From assembly GCF_028657905.1 (NCBI RefSeq), contig NZ_CP117782.1, positions 1,736,001 to 1,800,000 of the forward strand: a stretch of DNA of 64,000 bases. The letters run 5' to 3'. Under the pieces are notes generated by a model, which saw only the letters and a list, made by a program, of their open reading frames with translations, made no database searches and was not told the DNA's origin. Shown here piece by piece: positions 1-9,712 of this stretch. A program made the position numbers and the translations under genes. Each line of letters starts with the position of its first letter. Position 1 is the stretch's first letter. Source of the stretch: Burkholderia sp. FERM BP-3421. GTDB taxonomy: Bacteria; Pseudomonadota; Gammaproteobacteria; Burkholderiales; Burkholderiaceae.

Positions 1-62
1 CGAGGATCGGCCGGGGTGGTGGCGGCGTAGTCGAAGTAATGCAGGGTGTTGGGTGCGCTCAT
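1..62 (-). CDS. Class V aminotransferase / cysteine desulfurase-like protein (N-terminal fragment)
   Basis: Only the first 20 or so codons are inside the window; the gene continues to the left. The N-terminus begins MSAPNTLHYFDYAATTPADP. The YFDYAATTP stretch is the conserved opening of class V PLP aminotransferases of the IscS/NifS type, where the usual form is YLDYSATTPVDP. The ATG lies at 60-62 and is divergent from the Lrp/AsnC gene 119 bp away, so it may be that regulator's target. The substrate cannot be judged from so short a piece. Confidence 0.6.
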   Translation of the reverse strand, partial: MSAPNTLHYFDYAATTPADP

Positions 63-181
63 GAACTCGATCAAAGTAATCCTCTGTGCCTGCAAGGTTA
101 CTGTTCCGCGCGCAGCATTTGTTTCCAAAAATTATCGACCTGACAGGTATTATTAGAAATATTTTCTAGTTTTTGGGTGTC

Positions 182-649
182 ATGGACAAACGTGATGTTC
201 AACTGCTCGCGCTGCTTCAGGACGACGCGACGATCGGGCTCAATGATCTGGCGAAAGCCGTCAACCTGTCGCCGACACCCTGCTGGCGTCGGCTGCAGAA
301 ATTGCGGGAGGATGGGGTCATTTGCCGGCAGGTCGTGCTGTGCGAACCGACCAGGCTGAATCTCGGGCTGACGGCCTTCGTCACCGTGCGCTCGAACCAG
401 CACGGCGACGCCTGGACGAACCAGTTCATCGCGGCGGTGCGCGAGATTCCCGAAATCGTCGAGATCCATCGGATGAGCGGCGAGATCGACTACCTGCTCA
501 AGGTCGTCGTGCCCGACATCGCCGGGTATGACAGTGTCTACAAGCGGATGATCAAGAGCGTCGAGCTGAGGGATGTGAGTTCCGCGTTCTCGATGGAGGT
601 CATCAAGCAAACCACCGCACTCCCCCTGGATTACGTCGAGGCGCGATAG
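182..649 (+). CDS. Lrp/AsnC family transcriptional regulator
   Basis: A 155-residue protein of typical Lrp/AsnC size. Residues 1-60 form the helix-turn-helix (LAKAVNLSPTPCWRRLQKL), and the C-terminal half is a RAM/AsnC ligand-binding fold containing the family signature (MSGEIDYLLKVVVPD). Lrp-type proteins bind amino acids and commonly regulate a neighbouring amino-acid gene. Here the divergent class V aminotransferase is the obvious candidate target (inference). I chose the ATG at 182 rather than an upstream TTG at 173 because the Lrp family normally begins with a short MDxxD segment like this one. Confidence 0.9.
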   Translation: MDKRDVQLLALLQDDATIGLNDLAKAVNLSPTPCWRRLQKLREDGVICRQVVLCEPTRLNLGLTAFVTVRSNQHGDAWTNQFIAAVREIPEIVEIHRMSGEIDYLLKVVVPDIAGYDSVYKRMIKSVELRDVSSAFSMEVIKQTTALPLDYVEAR

Positions 650-810
650 CGTTGGCTTCATGAGCGCCGATCGGCTTGGGCCGCGCACGTTGGGCCGGCC
701 CGAGGGCGAGAACGCGGCCCGAGCGGCCGGATGCGCTTCATGCGGAATTCGATCCAGCCGTTGAGGCGATCCGAGCCTGCGCCGACAGCGGTCCGGACAT
801 CGAGAAAAGC

Positions 811-844
811 AAAAAGCCCTGATTTCCAGAAGAAATCAGGGCTT
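811..844 (-). terminator. Rho-independent terminator of the first tRNA-fMet copy
   Basis: A 12-bp perfect stem (AGCCCTGATTTC paired with GAAATCAGGGCT) with a short loop. Read on the minus strand it is followed by a T-rich tract (TTTTTGCTTTT), directly downstream of the tRNA gene at 852-928. Confidence 0.85.
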
Positions 845-851
845 CGAAGCT

Positions 852-928
852 TGGTTGCGGGGACAGGATTTGAACCTGTGACCTTCGGGTTATGAGCCCG
901 ACGAGCTGCCAGACTGCTCCACCCCGCG
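852..928 (-). tRNA. Initiator tRNA-fMet (CAT), copy 1
   Basis: A 77-nt tRNA read on the minus strand. It starts CGCGGGG, has a CAT anticodon in the loop CTCATAA, and ends with an encoded CCA. The unpaired first base C1 opposite A72 and the three G:C pairs in the anticodon stem (GGG/CCC) identify the initiator rather than the elongator methionine tRNA. A second identical copy lies 143 bp upstream on the same strand. Confidence 0.95.
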
Positions 929-940
929 TCAGAGAAAAAG

Positions 941-969
941 ATTATATGTTGATTTCAGTCCGGCGTCAA
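941..969 (-). promoter_or_regulatory. Sigma-70 promoter of tRNA-fMet copy 1
   Basis: On the minus strand a -35 TTGACG (964-969) and a perfect -10 TATAAT (941-946) are separated by 17 bp and sit directly upstream of the tRNA 5' end at 928. Confidence 0.8.
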
Positions 970-1030
970 ATACCTTGCGCGTCATGCATCGCGTGCACCC
1001 GGCACCGGCACGACTGCGCCCGGGAAAAGC

Positions 1031-1064
1031 AAAAAGCCCTGATTTCCAGAAGAAATCAGGGCTT
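1031..1064 (-). terminator. Rho-independent terminator of the second tRNA-fMet copy
   Basis: Same stem-loop and T-rich tail as at 811-844, part of the duplicated unit. Confidence 0.85.
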
Positions 1065-1071
1065 CAAAGCT

Positions 1072-1148
1072 TGGTTGCGGGGACAGGATTTGAACCTGTG
1101 ACCTTCGGGTTATGAGCCCGACGAGCTGCCAGACTGCTCCACCCCGCG
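1072..1148 (-). tRNA. Initiator tRNA-fMet (CAT), copy 2
   Basis: Identical in sequence to the copy at 852-928, with CAT anticodon, initiator-specific C1:A72 mismatch and encoded CCA. It belongs to a duplicated unit of about 135 bp (roughly 803-937 and 1023-1157) that also carries the terminator. I saw one mismatch between the two units, in the spacer between hairpin and CCA end. Confidence 0.95.
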
Positions 1149-1506
1149 TCAGAGAAACAAGACTATACCTCTTTTAAGCGGAAACATCAAATTTTCATCG
1201 ACGTGCCATGAAAACATGACCGCACGCTCACGGCCGACCACCGCGCCTCGCTCGAATCCCTTCTCCCCCACGAACGAAAGCAGCATGCATGATCGCGACG
1301 CAGATCCCCGCCGGCCCTACCCGTCCCGCGCGGACGGAACCGCCGCCCGCCGCGCGACGCGCTGGTACACTGCGGCTCGTCAACGCTCGTGGATTGCGCG
1401 CGGCGCCACGTCCGCCGGCGTCGCAGCCGTGCGCGGCGCGACAGCCTCGATGCGGCTGCCGATCCACGTCGCGCGCCACGCTCTCTCCGGCAAGGAATCG
1501 AATATC
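1149..1506. other. Intergenic region upstream of exonuclease III
   Basis: 358 bp without a supported gene. It contains the tRNA promoter at its left edge. An open frame from 1216 runs into the xth frame, but residues before 1507 show no similarity to the family and are Arg/Ala-rich, as expected for GC-rich non-coding sequence. Confidence 0.6.
1162..1190 (-). promoter_or_regulatory. Sigma-70 promoter of tRNA-fMet copy 2
   Basis: Minus-strand -35 TTGATG (1185-1190) and -10 TATAGT (1162-1167) with 17-bp spacing, just upstream of the tRNA 5' end. The sequence differs from the promoter of copy 1, so the duplication did not include the promoter core. Confidence 0.75.
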
Positions 1507-2283
1507 GTGAAAATCGCCACCTGGAACGTCAACTCCCTGAACGTACGCAAGCAGCACGTGCTCGACTGGCTCGCGCAAAGCCAGACCGACGTGCTGTGCC
1601 TGCAGGAACTGAAGCTGCCCGACGAGAAATACCCGCGCGAGGAACTGGAAGCCGCCGGTTATCGCAGCTGGTTCGCCGGCCAGAAGACCTACAACGGCGT
1701 CGCGATCATCGCGCGCGATTCGCTGCCGTTCGACGAATCCGACGTCGTGCGCAACATCCCCGGCTTCGAGGATCCGCAGCAGCGCGTGATCGCCGTCACG
1801 GTCGGCGGCGTGCGCATCATCTCCGCCTACTTCCCGAACGGCCAGGCACTCGACTCCGACAAGTTCGTCTACAAGCTGCAATGGCTCGATGCGCTGCAGA
1901 CCTGGCTCGCCGGCGAACTGCAGCGCCATCCGAAACTCGCGCTGCTGGGCGACTACAACATCGCCCCCGAGGATCGCGACGTGCACGACCCGGCCAAGTG
2001 GGAAGGCCAGAATCTCGTGTCGCCGCAGGAGCGCGCACATTTCGCGAAGCTCCTCGAACAGGGCTTCGTCGATGCATTCCGGCGCTTCGAGCAGCCGGAC
2101 AAGAGCTTCAGCTGGTGGGACTACCGGATGTTCGGGTTCCGCCGCAACGCGGGGCTGCGGATCGACCACATCCTGCTGTCGCCGGCGCTGGCCGCGACCT
2201 GCACCGCGTGCGAGATCGATCGCGTGCCGCGCACCTGGGAACAGCCGTCCGACCACACCCCCGTGTTCGCGCTCGTCGAGTAA
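1507..2283 (+). CDS. xth: Exodeoxyribonuclease III
   Basis: A 258-residue Mg-dependent exonuclease and AP endonuclease for base excision repair, the normal size for the ExoIII/APE1 family. Visible motifs are KIATWNVNSLN at the N-terminus, the metal-binding Glu in LQELK near residue 34, GDYNIAPED near 150, RIDHILLSP, and the catalytic SDH at 248-250. The start is GTG at 1507, which gives the conserved MKIATWN opening; the upstream in-frame extension is not family-like. It stands alone, convergent with the oligopeptidase gene whose stop is 20 bp away. Confidence 0.93.
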   Translation: MKIATWNVNSLNVRKQHVLDWLAQSQTDVLCLQELKLPDEKYPREELEAAGYRSWFAGQKTYNGVAIIARDSLPFDESDVVRNIPGFEDPQQRVIAVTVGGVRIISAYFPNGQALDSDKFVYKLQWLDALQTWLAGELQRHPKLALLGDYNIAPEDRDVHDPAKWEGQNLVSPQERAHFAKLLEQGFVDAFRRFEQPDKSFSWWDYRMFGFRRNAGLRIDHILLSPALAATCTACEIDRVPRTWEQPSDHTPVFALVE

Positions 2284-2303
2284 GTGCGCGCCCGCGCGCC
2301 GCG

Positions 2304-4394
2304 TCAGACGCGCGGCGCGGCGGGCCCCAGCTGCGCCCACAGGAAGCCGAACTCGGCCGCGTTGTCCTCCGCCCGCGCGAGATCGTCGGCGCTGCCGTGC
2401 CCGCCGTCGGTGTTCTCCCAGTACCACACCCGCTCGTGCCCCTGCGCCCGCATGCGCGCGGCCATCTTGCGCGCGTGCGCCGGATGCACGCGGTCGTCGC
2501 GCGTCGAGGTCGTGAGCAGCAGCGGCGGATACGCGACGCCCGCCGCGACCCGGTGATACGGCGAGTACGCGGCAAGCGCGGCCGCCTCGTCCGGATCGTC
2601 CGGGTCGCCATACTCGTCGAGCCACGCCGACCCCGCGTGCAGCAGCGGATAGCGCTGCATGTCGAGCAGCGGCACCTGGCACAGCACCGCGCCGAACAGC
2701 TCGGGCCGCTGCACCATGCAGGCCCCCACCAGCAGCCCGCCGTTGCTGCCGCCCTCGATGCCGAGCTGCGCGGCCGTCGTCACGCCGTCCGCGATCAGTT
2801 GCTCGGCGATCGCGATGAAATCGTCGAACGCGCATTGACGGTGCTCGCGCTGCGCGTCGAGATGCCAGTCCGGACCGAACTCGCCGCCGCCCCGGATGTG
2901 CGCGAACACCGCAACGCCGCCCTGCTCGAGCCAGCCGATCCCGAGACCGTCGCTGTAGGCCGCGAGATTCGGCAGCGCGAAGCCGCCGTAGCCGGCCAGG
3001 AGACACGGCCGCGCGGTGCGCGCCGCGCCCTCCAGCGCGTCGCGCGGGCCGATCAGCGTATACGGCACCGGCGTGCCGTCGCGCGAGCGCGCATGCGCGC
3101 GCCGCACCACGAGCCCGGCCGCGTCGAATTGCACGGGCGGCCGGTCGAGCAGCACGCGCCGCGCGGGCGCATCGTCCGCGAGATCGGCAAGCCAGCATTC
3201 GGGCGGATTCAGATAGGTGTCGATGTCGACATAAACTTCGTCGTTCAGCAGCGACTCGATCGGCTCGACGCCGATCTGCGCGCCCGCCGGGCCGTCGAAC
3301 GGCCGCGATCGCCACGACCAGCCGCCCGCGTCGTCGCACAGCGGCTGCCACAGCTCGGTGCGGCTGTCGACGTCGTCGAGCCAGCTCGCGAGCAGGTAGT
3401 GGCGCGTCGCGGTCCAGGTGCAGGCCGAGGTCGATGCGCTCGGCGAGAACAGCGTGAAGCAGTCGCGCGCGCCCGCGAGGAACGCGTCCTCGCGGATCGC
3501 GAGCAGCGCGCCGCCCGGATGGCGCACGCCGCCGCAGGTCCAGTCGAGACGCGGCTCGAACACGAGCCAGCCGCGCCAATGGCCGATCCCGACGTGCGAC
3601 GGCACGTCGTAGCGCGCCCACGCGCCGTCGGCGTCGAGCCGATAGGTATGCACGTCGAAGAAATCGACGCTGCGCCATGCCACGTGCCGCGCGTCGACCG
3701 GATCGAAGCTCGCGCCGGCCGAGATGTCCTCGTACTCGCCGCGGAACACCACGGGCGCCTGCGCGAGCGCCGCGCCGCGGGCCCAGCGCCGCACCTCGAA
3801 CGGATAGCCGGAGCGCGTGAGCGACGCGTCGCCGCGATCCCAGCTCGCGTAAACCGTATCGCGATTGATCCAGTCGAGCGTGTGATGGCCCGGGGTGTCG
3901 ATCGTGAAGCCGTCGGCCACGAAACGGCGCTGCGTCAGATCGAACTCGCGCACGACGACCGCATCCGAGCCGCCCGGCGACAACGACAGCAGCGCGCGGT
4001 CGCCGTCGGGATACAGGATCGCGTGCCCCTCGAACACCCACGGCTCGCCCTCTTCCTCGCCCAGCGCATCGATGTCGAGCAGCGTCTCCCACACGGGCGC
4101 GCCGGCGCGCCAGTCCGCCCACGGCGCGCGCCGCCACACGCCTTTCGGATGGCGGTCGTCCTGCAGCAGGTCATAGGCCCACGACTGCCAGCGCTCCGGA
4201 ATCACCGGCGCGTCGCGCGGCAGATAGGCGCGCGCGAGGCGGTCGGCCAGCGCGCGCCATGCCGCGCCGTCGCGCCACGCCGCGCGGGTGCGCGCATTCT
4301 GCGCGTCGACCCATTCGCGGGCGCGCGGGCTGTCGAGGTCTTCGAGGAACAGGAAGGGGTCGGGCGTCGCCGGCCACACGGAGGAAGCGGACAT
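2304..4394 (-). CDS. Prolyl oligopeptidase family serine peptidase (S9)
   Basis: A 696-residue protein with an N-terminal seven-bladed propeller region followed by an alpha/beta-hydrolase catalytic domain. The nucleophile motif GGSNGGLL lies near residue 540 and the catalytic His in GGHGSA near 666. No signal peptide is visible, consistent with the cytosolic oligopeptidases that cleave after proline in short peptides. The ATG at 4394 is preferred; a TTG seven codons upstream is possible, and neither has a strong ribosome binding site. It is separated from glnG by about 58 bp on the same side. Confidence 0.88.
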   Translation of the reverse strand: MSASSVWPATPDPFLFLEDLDSPRAREWVDAQNARTRAAWRDGAAWRALADRLARAYLPRDAPVIPERWQSWAYDLLQDDRHPKGVWRRAPWADWRAGAPVWETLLDIDALGEEEGEPWVFEGHAILYPDGDRALLSLSPGGSDAVVVREFDLTQRRFVADGFTIDTPGHHTLDWINRDTVYASWDRGDASLTRSGYPFEVRRWARGAALAQAPVVFRGEYEDISAGASFDPVDARHVAWRSVDFFDVHTYRLDADGAWARYDVPSHVGIGHWRGWLVFEPRLDWTCGGVRHPGGALLAIREDAFLAGARDCFTLFSPSASTSACTWTATRHYLLASWLDDVDSRTELWQPLCDDAGGWSWRSRPFDGPAGAQIGVEPIESLLNDEVYVDIDTYLNPPECWLADLADDAPARRVLLDRPPVQFDAAGLVVRRAHARSRDGTPVPYTLIGPRDALEGAARTARPCLLAGYGGFALPNLAAYSDGLGIGWLEQGGVAVFAHIRGGGEFGPDWHLDAQREHRQCAFDDFIAIAEQLIADGVTTAAQLGIEGGSNGGLLVGACMVQRPELFGAVLCQVPLLDMQRYPLLHAGSAWLDEYGDPDDPDEAAALAAYSPYHRVAAGVAYPPLLLTTSTRDDRVHPAHARKMAARMRAQGHERVWYWENTDGGHGSADDLARAEDNAAEFGFLWAQLGPAAPRV

Positions 4395-4452
4395 CGTGGT
4401 ATCGGGTTGCGTCAAACCCCGATTATGCCCGGCTCCGTGCGGCCGTCGCGTC

Positions 4453-5970
<1,518 letters not shown>

Positions 5971-6007
5971 AGGTCGGTCAAAAGGATGGGGGAATCTGGG
6001 CCGCCGC

Positions 6008-7150
6008 TCAATGGTCGAGCGGCAGCAGAATCTGAAATTCGGTGCGCCCCGGGCGGCTCTCCGCCTCGATCACGCCGTCGTGCTGCTGAACGAAGGTCTG
6101 CGCGAGCGTGAGCCCGAGCCCGCTGCCGTCCTCGCGCCCGGACACGAGCGGATAGAACACCCGGTCGCGGATGTCCTCGGGAATCCCCGGGCCGTTGTCG
6201 ATCACGCGCAGGTCCAGCGCGAGCCGGTACAGGCGCTTCGCGATCGTCACCTTGCGCGCGACGCGGGTGCGCAGCTCGATGCGCGCGTCGCCCTGCGCGA
6301 TCCGCTCGCGCAGCGCCTGCGCCGCGTTGCGCACGATGTTCAGCAGCGCCTGGATCAGTTGCTCCTTGTCGCCGCGCAAGTCGGGCACGCTGACGTCGTA
6401 GTCGCGCTCGATCGTGAGCCCGCGCGGGAATTCCGCGAGCATCACCGCGCGCACCCGCTCGCACACCTCGTGGATGTTCACATCGCCGACGATGTGCGGA
6501 TGTCGGTGCGGCTCCAGCAGCCGGTCGACCAGCGTCTGCAGCCGGTCCGATTCCTTGATGATGACCTGCGTGTACTCGCGCAGCTCGCCGCGCTCGCGCT
6601 CGCTCAGCTCGAATTCGAGCAGCTGCGCCGCGCCGCGGATGCCGCCGAGCGGATTCTTGATCTCATGCGCGAGATTGCGGATCAGCTGCTTGTTGACCGC
6701 CGTGAGGTCGTGGATCCGTTCCTCGCGGTCGGTGCGCGACTGCCGTTCGTTCTCGAACAGCTCGACGAGCACGTAGTCCTGCGCGCCCTCCAGGAAGCCG
6801 ACGATCGCATGCACGTGCAGCGGCTCGCGCCCCGGCCGATCGAGCACGGTGTCGAGGTGGGTCGCGTGAAAACGCTCCTCGCCGATCGCGGTGATGGTGG
6901 TCGCCAGCTCGCCCGCGTTCGGAAAAATCTCGCCCCACGGCTTCTGCGCGAGCTGCCGCCGCGAGATGTCGAGCATCGCCTCGGCCGACGGATTCGCGAA
7001 CGCGATCCGCAGCGTGCGGCGGTCGAGCACCAGCACGACGGTCGGCAGCGCTTCCAGTCCCGTCAGGAGCCCGGAGCGCACCAGCCGGTCGTCGTCCGAC
7101 AGACGCTCCGGCTGGCCGGCCCGGGCCTTGATCAGATTCTTCAGAACCAT
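6008..7150 (-). CDS. glnL: Nitrogen regulation sensor histidine kinase NtrB (NR-II)
   Basis: A 380-residue cytosolic kinase/phosphatase partner of NtrC. An N-terminal PAS domain (about 30-140) precedes the HisKA domain with the phospho-accepting His in NLAHEIKNPLGG, then the HATPase domain with the N box (ALLNIVRNAAQAL) and G boxes (DNGPGIP, GSGLGLT). No membrane segments are present, as expected for NtrB, which senses nitrogen through PII. The ATG at 7150 gives the family-like start MVLKNLIKA; an upstream TTG at 7171 is less likely. A terminator separates it from glnA. Confidence 0.94.
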   Translation of the reverse strand: MVLKNLIKARAGQPERLSDDDRLVRSGLLTGLEALPTVVLVLDRRTLRIAFANPSAEAMLDISRRQLAQKPWGEIFPNAGELATTITAIGEERFHATHLDTVLDRPGREPLHVHAIVGFLEGAQDYVLVELFENERQSRTDREERIHDLTAVNKQLIRNLAHEIKNPLGGIRGAAQLLEFELSERERGELREYTQVIIKESDRLQTLVDRLLEPHRHPHIVGDVNIHEVCERVRAVMLAEFPRGLTIERDYDVSVPDLRGDKEQLIQALLNIVRNAAQALRERIAQGDARIELRTRVARKVTIAKRLYRLALDLRVIDNGPGIPEDIRDRVFYPLVSGREDGSGLGLTLAQTFVQQHDGVIEAESRPGRTEFQILLPLDH

Positions 7151-7193
7151 CTTGCTTGGATGCCGTGTCAAAAATTATGTCCTGGCCGGCGAA

Positions 7194-7224
7194 CAAAAAA
7201 GGGACGGCTGGACGCCGTCCCCTT
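7194..7224 (-). terminator. Rho-independent terminator downstream of glnA
   Basis: A GC-rich stem (GGGACGGC paired with GCCGTCCC) followed on the minus strand by TTTTTTG. It lies between glnA and glnL, so glnA is probably transcribed mainly as its own unit. Confidence 0.8.
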
Positions 7225-7318
7225 GTCAAGCCGCGGCGCGCGCCCGTGGAACCGTGCCGCGGACACGCGCCGGCGACGCGGCGCTTCGTGCGCTGAGGTG
7301 ACGAAGCGCCATCGCCGC

Positions 7319-8734
7319 TTACAGCGAGTAGTACATCTCGAACTCGATCGGGTGCGTCGTCATGCGGAACTTCGCCAGCTCCTGTTCCTTGAGGCCCAGG
7401 TACGCATCGATCATGGCGTCCGTGAACACACCGCCGCGCGTCAGGAACTCGCGATCCTTGTCGAGCGCCTCGAGCGCCTGGTCGAGGCCTGCGCACACGG
7501 TCGGGATCTTGGCATCCTCTTCCGGCGGCAGGTCGTACAGGTTCTTGTCGGCGGCTTCGCCCGGATGGATCTTGTTCTGGATGCCGTCGAGACCCGCCAT
7601 CATCAGCGCCGTGAAGCACAGGTACGGGTTCGCCATCGGGTCCGGGAAGCGCGTCTCGATGCGGCGGCCCTTCGGGTTCGACACGTGCGGAATGCGGATC
7701 GACGCCGAGCGGTTGCGCGCGGAGTACGCGAGCTTCACGGGCGCCTCGAAGTGCGGCACGAGGCGCTTGTACGAGTTGGTCGTCGGGTTCGTGATCGCGT
7801 TCAGCGCGCGCGCGTGCTTGATGATCCCGCCGATGTAGAACAGCGCGAGTTCCGACAGGCCGGCGTAGCCGTTGCCCGCGAACAGGTTCTGGCCGTCCTT
7901 CCAGATCGACTGGTGCACGTGCATGCCCGAGCCGTTGTCGCCGACGACGGGCTTCGGCATGAAGGTCGCCGTCTTGCCGTACGAGTGCGCGACGTTATGG
8001 ATGATGTACTTCGACCATTGCGTCCAGTCGGCGCGCTCGACCAGCGTCGAGAACTTCGTGCCGATCTCGTTCTGGCCCTGGCCCGCCACCTCGTGGTGGT
8101 GCACCTCGACCGGGATGCCGATCTGTTCGAGCAGCAGACACATTTCCGAACGCATGTCCTGGAACGCATCGACCGGCGCGACCGGGAAATAGCCGCCCTT
8201 CACGCCCGGACGGTGGCCGGTGTTGCCGCCTTCGAATTCCTTGCCCGACGACCACGGCGCTTCTTCCGAATTGATCTTCACGAAGCAGCCCGACATGTCG
8301 GTATTCCACTGCACCGAATCGAAGATGAAGAATTCCGGCTCCGGACCGAAGTACGCGGTGTCGCCGATGCCCGTGCTCTTCAGGTAGGCTTCCGCGCGCT
8401 TCGCGAGCGAACGCGGATCGCGCTCGTAGCCCTTGCCGTCCGCCGGCTCGACCACGTCGCAGGTCAGCACGAGCGTCGATTCCTCGTAGAACGGGTCGAC
8501 GAACGCCGCGTTCGGATCCGGCATGAGCAGCATGTCCGACGCTTCGATGCCCTTCCAGCCGGCGATCGACGAGCCGTCGAACGCATGACCGCTTTCGAAC
8601 TTGTCTTCGTCAAACGCCGACACCGGCACCGACACGTGCTGTTCCTTGCCGCGCGTATCGGTGAAGCGGAAATCGACAAACTTGACGTCCTCGTCCTTCA
8701 CGAGCTGCATGACGTCGGCGACGGTTTTACTCAT
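7319..8734 (-). CDS. glnA: Glutamine synthetase, type I
   Basis: A 471-residue GlnA that makes glutamine from glutamate, ammonia and ATP. The sequence contains the family signatures FDGSSIAGW, the ATP-binding segment KPVVGDNGSGMH and the adenylylation site tyrosine near residue 400 in NLYDLPPEE. It should therefore be controlled by GlnE-type adenylylation as well as transcription. The ATG at 8734 is preceded by AGGAGA. A sigma-54 promoter and NtrC-like sites lie upstream. Confidence 0.97.
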   Translation of the reverse strand: MSKTVADVMQLVKDEDVKFVDFRFTDTRGKEQHVSVPVSAFDEDKFESGHAFDGSSIAGWKGIEASDMLLMPDPNAAFVDPFYEESTLVLTCDVVEPADGKGYERDPRSLAKRAEAYLKSTGIGDTAYFGPEPEFFIFDSVQWNTDMSGCFVKINSEEAPWSSGKEFEGGNTGHRPGVKGGYFPVAPVDAFQDMRSEMCLLLEQIGIPVEVHHHEVAGQGQNEIGTKFSTLVERADWTQWSKYIIHNVAHSYGKTATFMPKPVVGDNGSGMHVHQSIWKDGQNLFAGNGYAGLSELALFYIGGIIKHARALNAITNPTTNSYKRLVPHFEAPVKLAYSARNRSASIRIPHVSNPKGRRIETRFPDPMANPYLCFTALMMAGLDGIQNKIHPGEAADKNLYDLPPEEDAKIPTVCAGLDQALEALDKDREFLTRGGVFTDAMIDAYLGLKEQELAKFRMTTHPIEFEMYYSL

Positions 8735-8846
8735 AACCTCTTCTCCTGATTGAACAAATTCGGCGGACTGGGACCGCCTCGTTAAGCGAGCTGCTCGGCG
8801 CAGCGTGCGATGTGCCGCGTACAACCGATTCGACTGGAACTTGTAT

Positions 8847-8862
8847 AGCAGCTTCCGTGCCA
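8847..8862 (-). promoter_or_regulatory. Sigma-54 promoter of glnA
   Basis: On the minus strand the sequence TGGCACGGAAGCTGCT matches the -24/-12 consensus (TGGCAC, five bases, TTGCW), with the invariant GG and GC dinucleotides ten bases apart. The predicted transcript start is about 8836, giving a leader of about 100 nt. Confidence 0.8.
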
Positions 8863-9001
8863 TGCATGCGCCAGATCGGCGCGACGCGTGCCGGCCCGCG
8901 TCCGGACAAGGGGCGCGGCGCGCGCTTTCGGGGCTTGCGGCCGACGGGCCGCCCATTCGGCGCACCCATCCGGTGCGCGCCATCGACCCCCTTCCATGGC
9001 G

Positions 9002-9047
9002 AGCCCCGATTTGGTGCCAACGCGCTATTTTGCACCATCTTGGTGAG
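9002..9047 (-). promoter_or_regulatory. NtrC-like enhancer sites upstream of glnA
   Basis: The site at 9031-9047 reads TGCACC-ATCTT-GGTGAG, close to the NtrC palindrome TGCACC-N5-GGTGCA. A weaker half-conserved site at 9002-9018 (AGCCCC-GATTT-GGTGCC) is centred 29 bp away, roughly three helical turns. Both lie about 170-205 bp upstream of the predicted transcript start, a normal enhancer distance. Confidence 0.6.
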
Positions 9048-9140
9048 ATTCGGGCATCCGGCCGGTCCGGACGGACGCCGGGCATCGCGCACGGCGCGAC
9101 GCGCTAGAATGCTTTTTTGACTCGCAGGAGACCTCCCGCC

Positions 9141-9605
9141 ATGAGTACGCTTGAACAGCTGTATGCGCGTGCCGAGCAGCGCCGCACGGCGAACCAGCTG
9201 AATTACGCGGGCGCGCTGTCGCCCGCCGAGGCGTTCGAGCTGCTGCAGCTCGAACCGGGCGCCCGCCTCGTCGACGTGCGCACGCGCGCGGAACTGGATT
9301 GGGTCGGCCGCCCGCTCATCGGCGACGGCCAGTACGTGCACCTCGAATGGACGCGCTATCCGGGCGGCGTGCCGAACCCGGAATTCCTCGCGCAGCTGCA
9401 GGCGGCGGTCACGCCGGAGACGCCGGTGCTGTTCCTGTGCCGCAGCGCGGCGCGTTCGAAGCTGGCCGCGGTCGCCGCCGCGCAGGCGGGCTTCGTCAAG
9501 GCCTTCGACCTGCTGGAGGGCTTCGAGGGCGCGAAAGACGGCCAGGGACATCGGAAGACGGTCGAGGGCTGGTGCTACCACAAGCTGCCTTGGATCGGCG
9601 CATGA
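9141..9605 (+). CDS. Rhodanese-like domain protein
   Basis: A 154-residue single rhodanese domain. It has the ARLVDVRTRAEL segment and the predicted active-site cysteine C100 in LFLCRSAARS. The loop is six residues, as in sulfurtransferases. The ribosome binding site GCAGGAG precedes the ATG at 9141. A -10-like TAGAAT lies at about 9105, but I see no convincing -35. No signal peptide is present, so it should act in the cytosol. The physiological sulfur acceptor is unknown. Confidence 0.88.
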   Translation: MSTLEQLYARAEQRRTANQLNYAGALSPAEAFELLQLEPGARLVDVRTRAELDWVGRPLIGDGQYVHLEWTRYPGGVPNPEFLAQLQAAVTPETPVLFLCRSAARSKLAAVAAAQAGFVKAFDLLEGFEGAKDGQGHRKTVEGWCYHKLPWIGA

Positions 9606-9652
9606 CATGCGCGGCGCCTCATCGTCCGTCCAGGCGATGACGCCATGATGAA

Positions 9653-9674
9653 CGGGCCGCCCTGGGGCGGCCCG
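9653..9674. terminator. GC-rich hairpin between convergent genes
   Basis: A 9-bp perfect stem (CGGGCCGCC/GGCGGCCCG) with a 4-base loop between the rhodanese gene and the convergent cinA-like gene. It lacks a clear T tract on either side, so terminator function is only suggested by position. Confidence 0.4.
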
Positions 9675-9712
9675 TCTCGCATCCGGGGCGGCCGGCCGCC
9701 CTGCGCCGGCGT

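Noticed and set aside
892..1101. A short open frame across the tRNA-fMet repeat
   Set aside because: It overlaps both the tRNA gene and the terminator of the neighbouring copy and has no similarity to any protein I know.
1228..4137. Very long open frames on the strand opposite or out of phase with known genes (for example 1228-4137, 1389-4490, 5249-8749 and 13550-17713)
   Set aside because: They are mirror frames of xth, the oligopeptidase, ntrBC/glnA and hrpA. Their products are Arg/Ala-rich with no domain, as expected from high-GC third positions.
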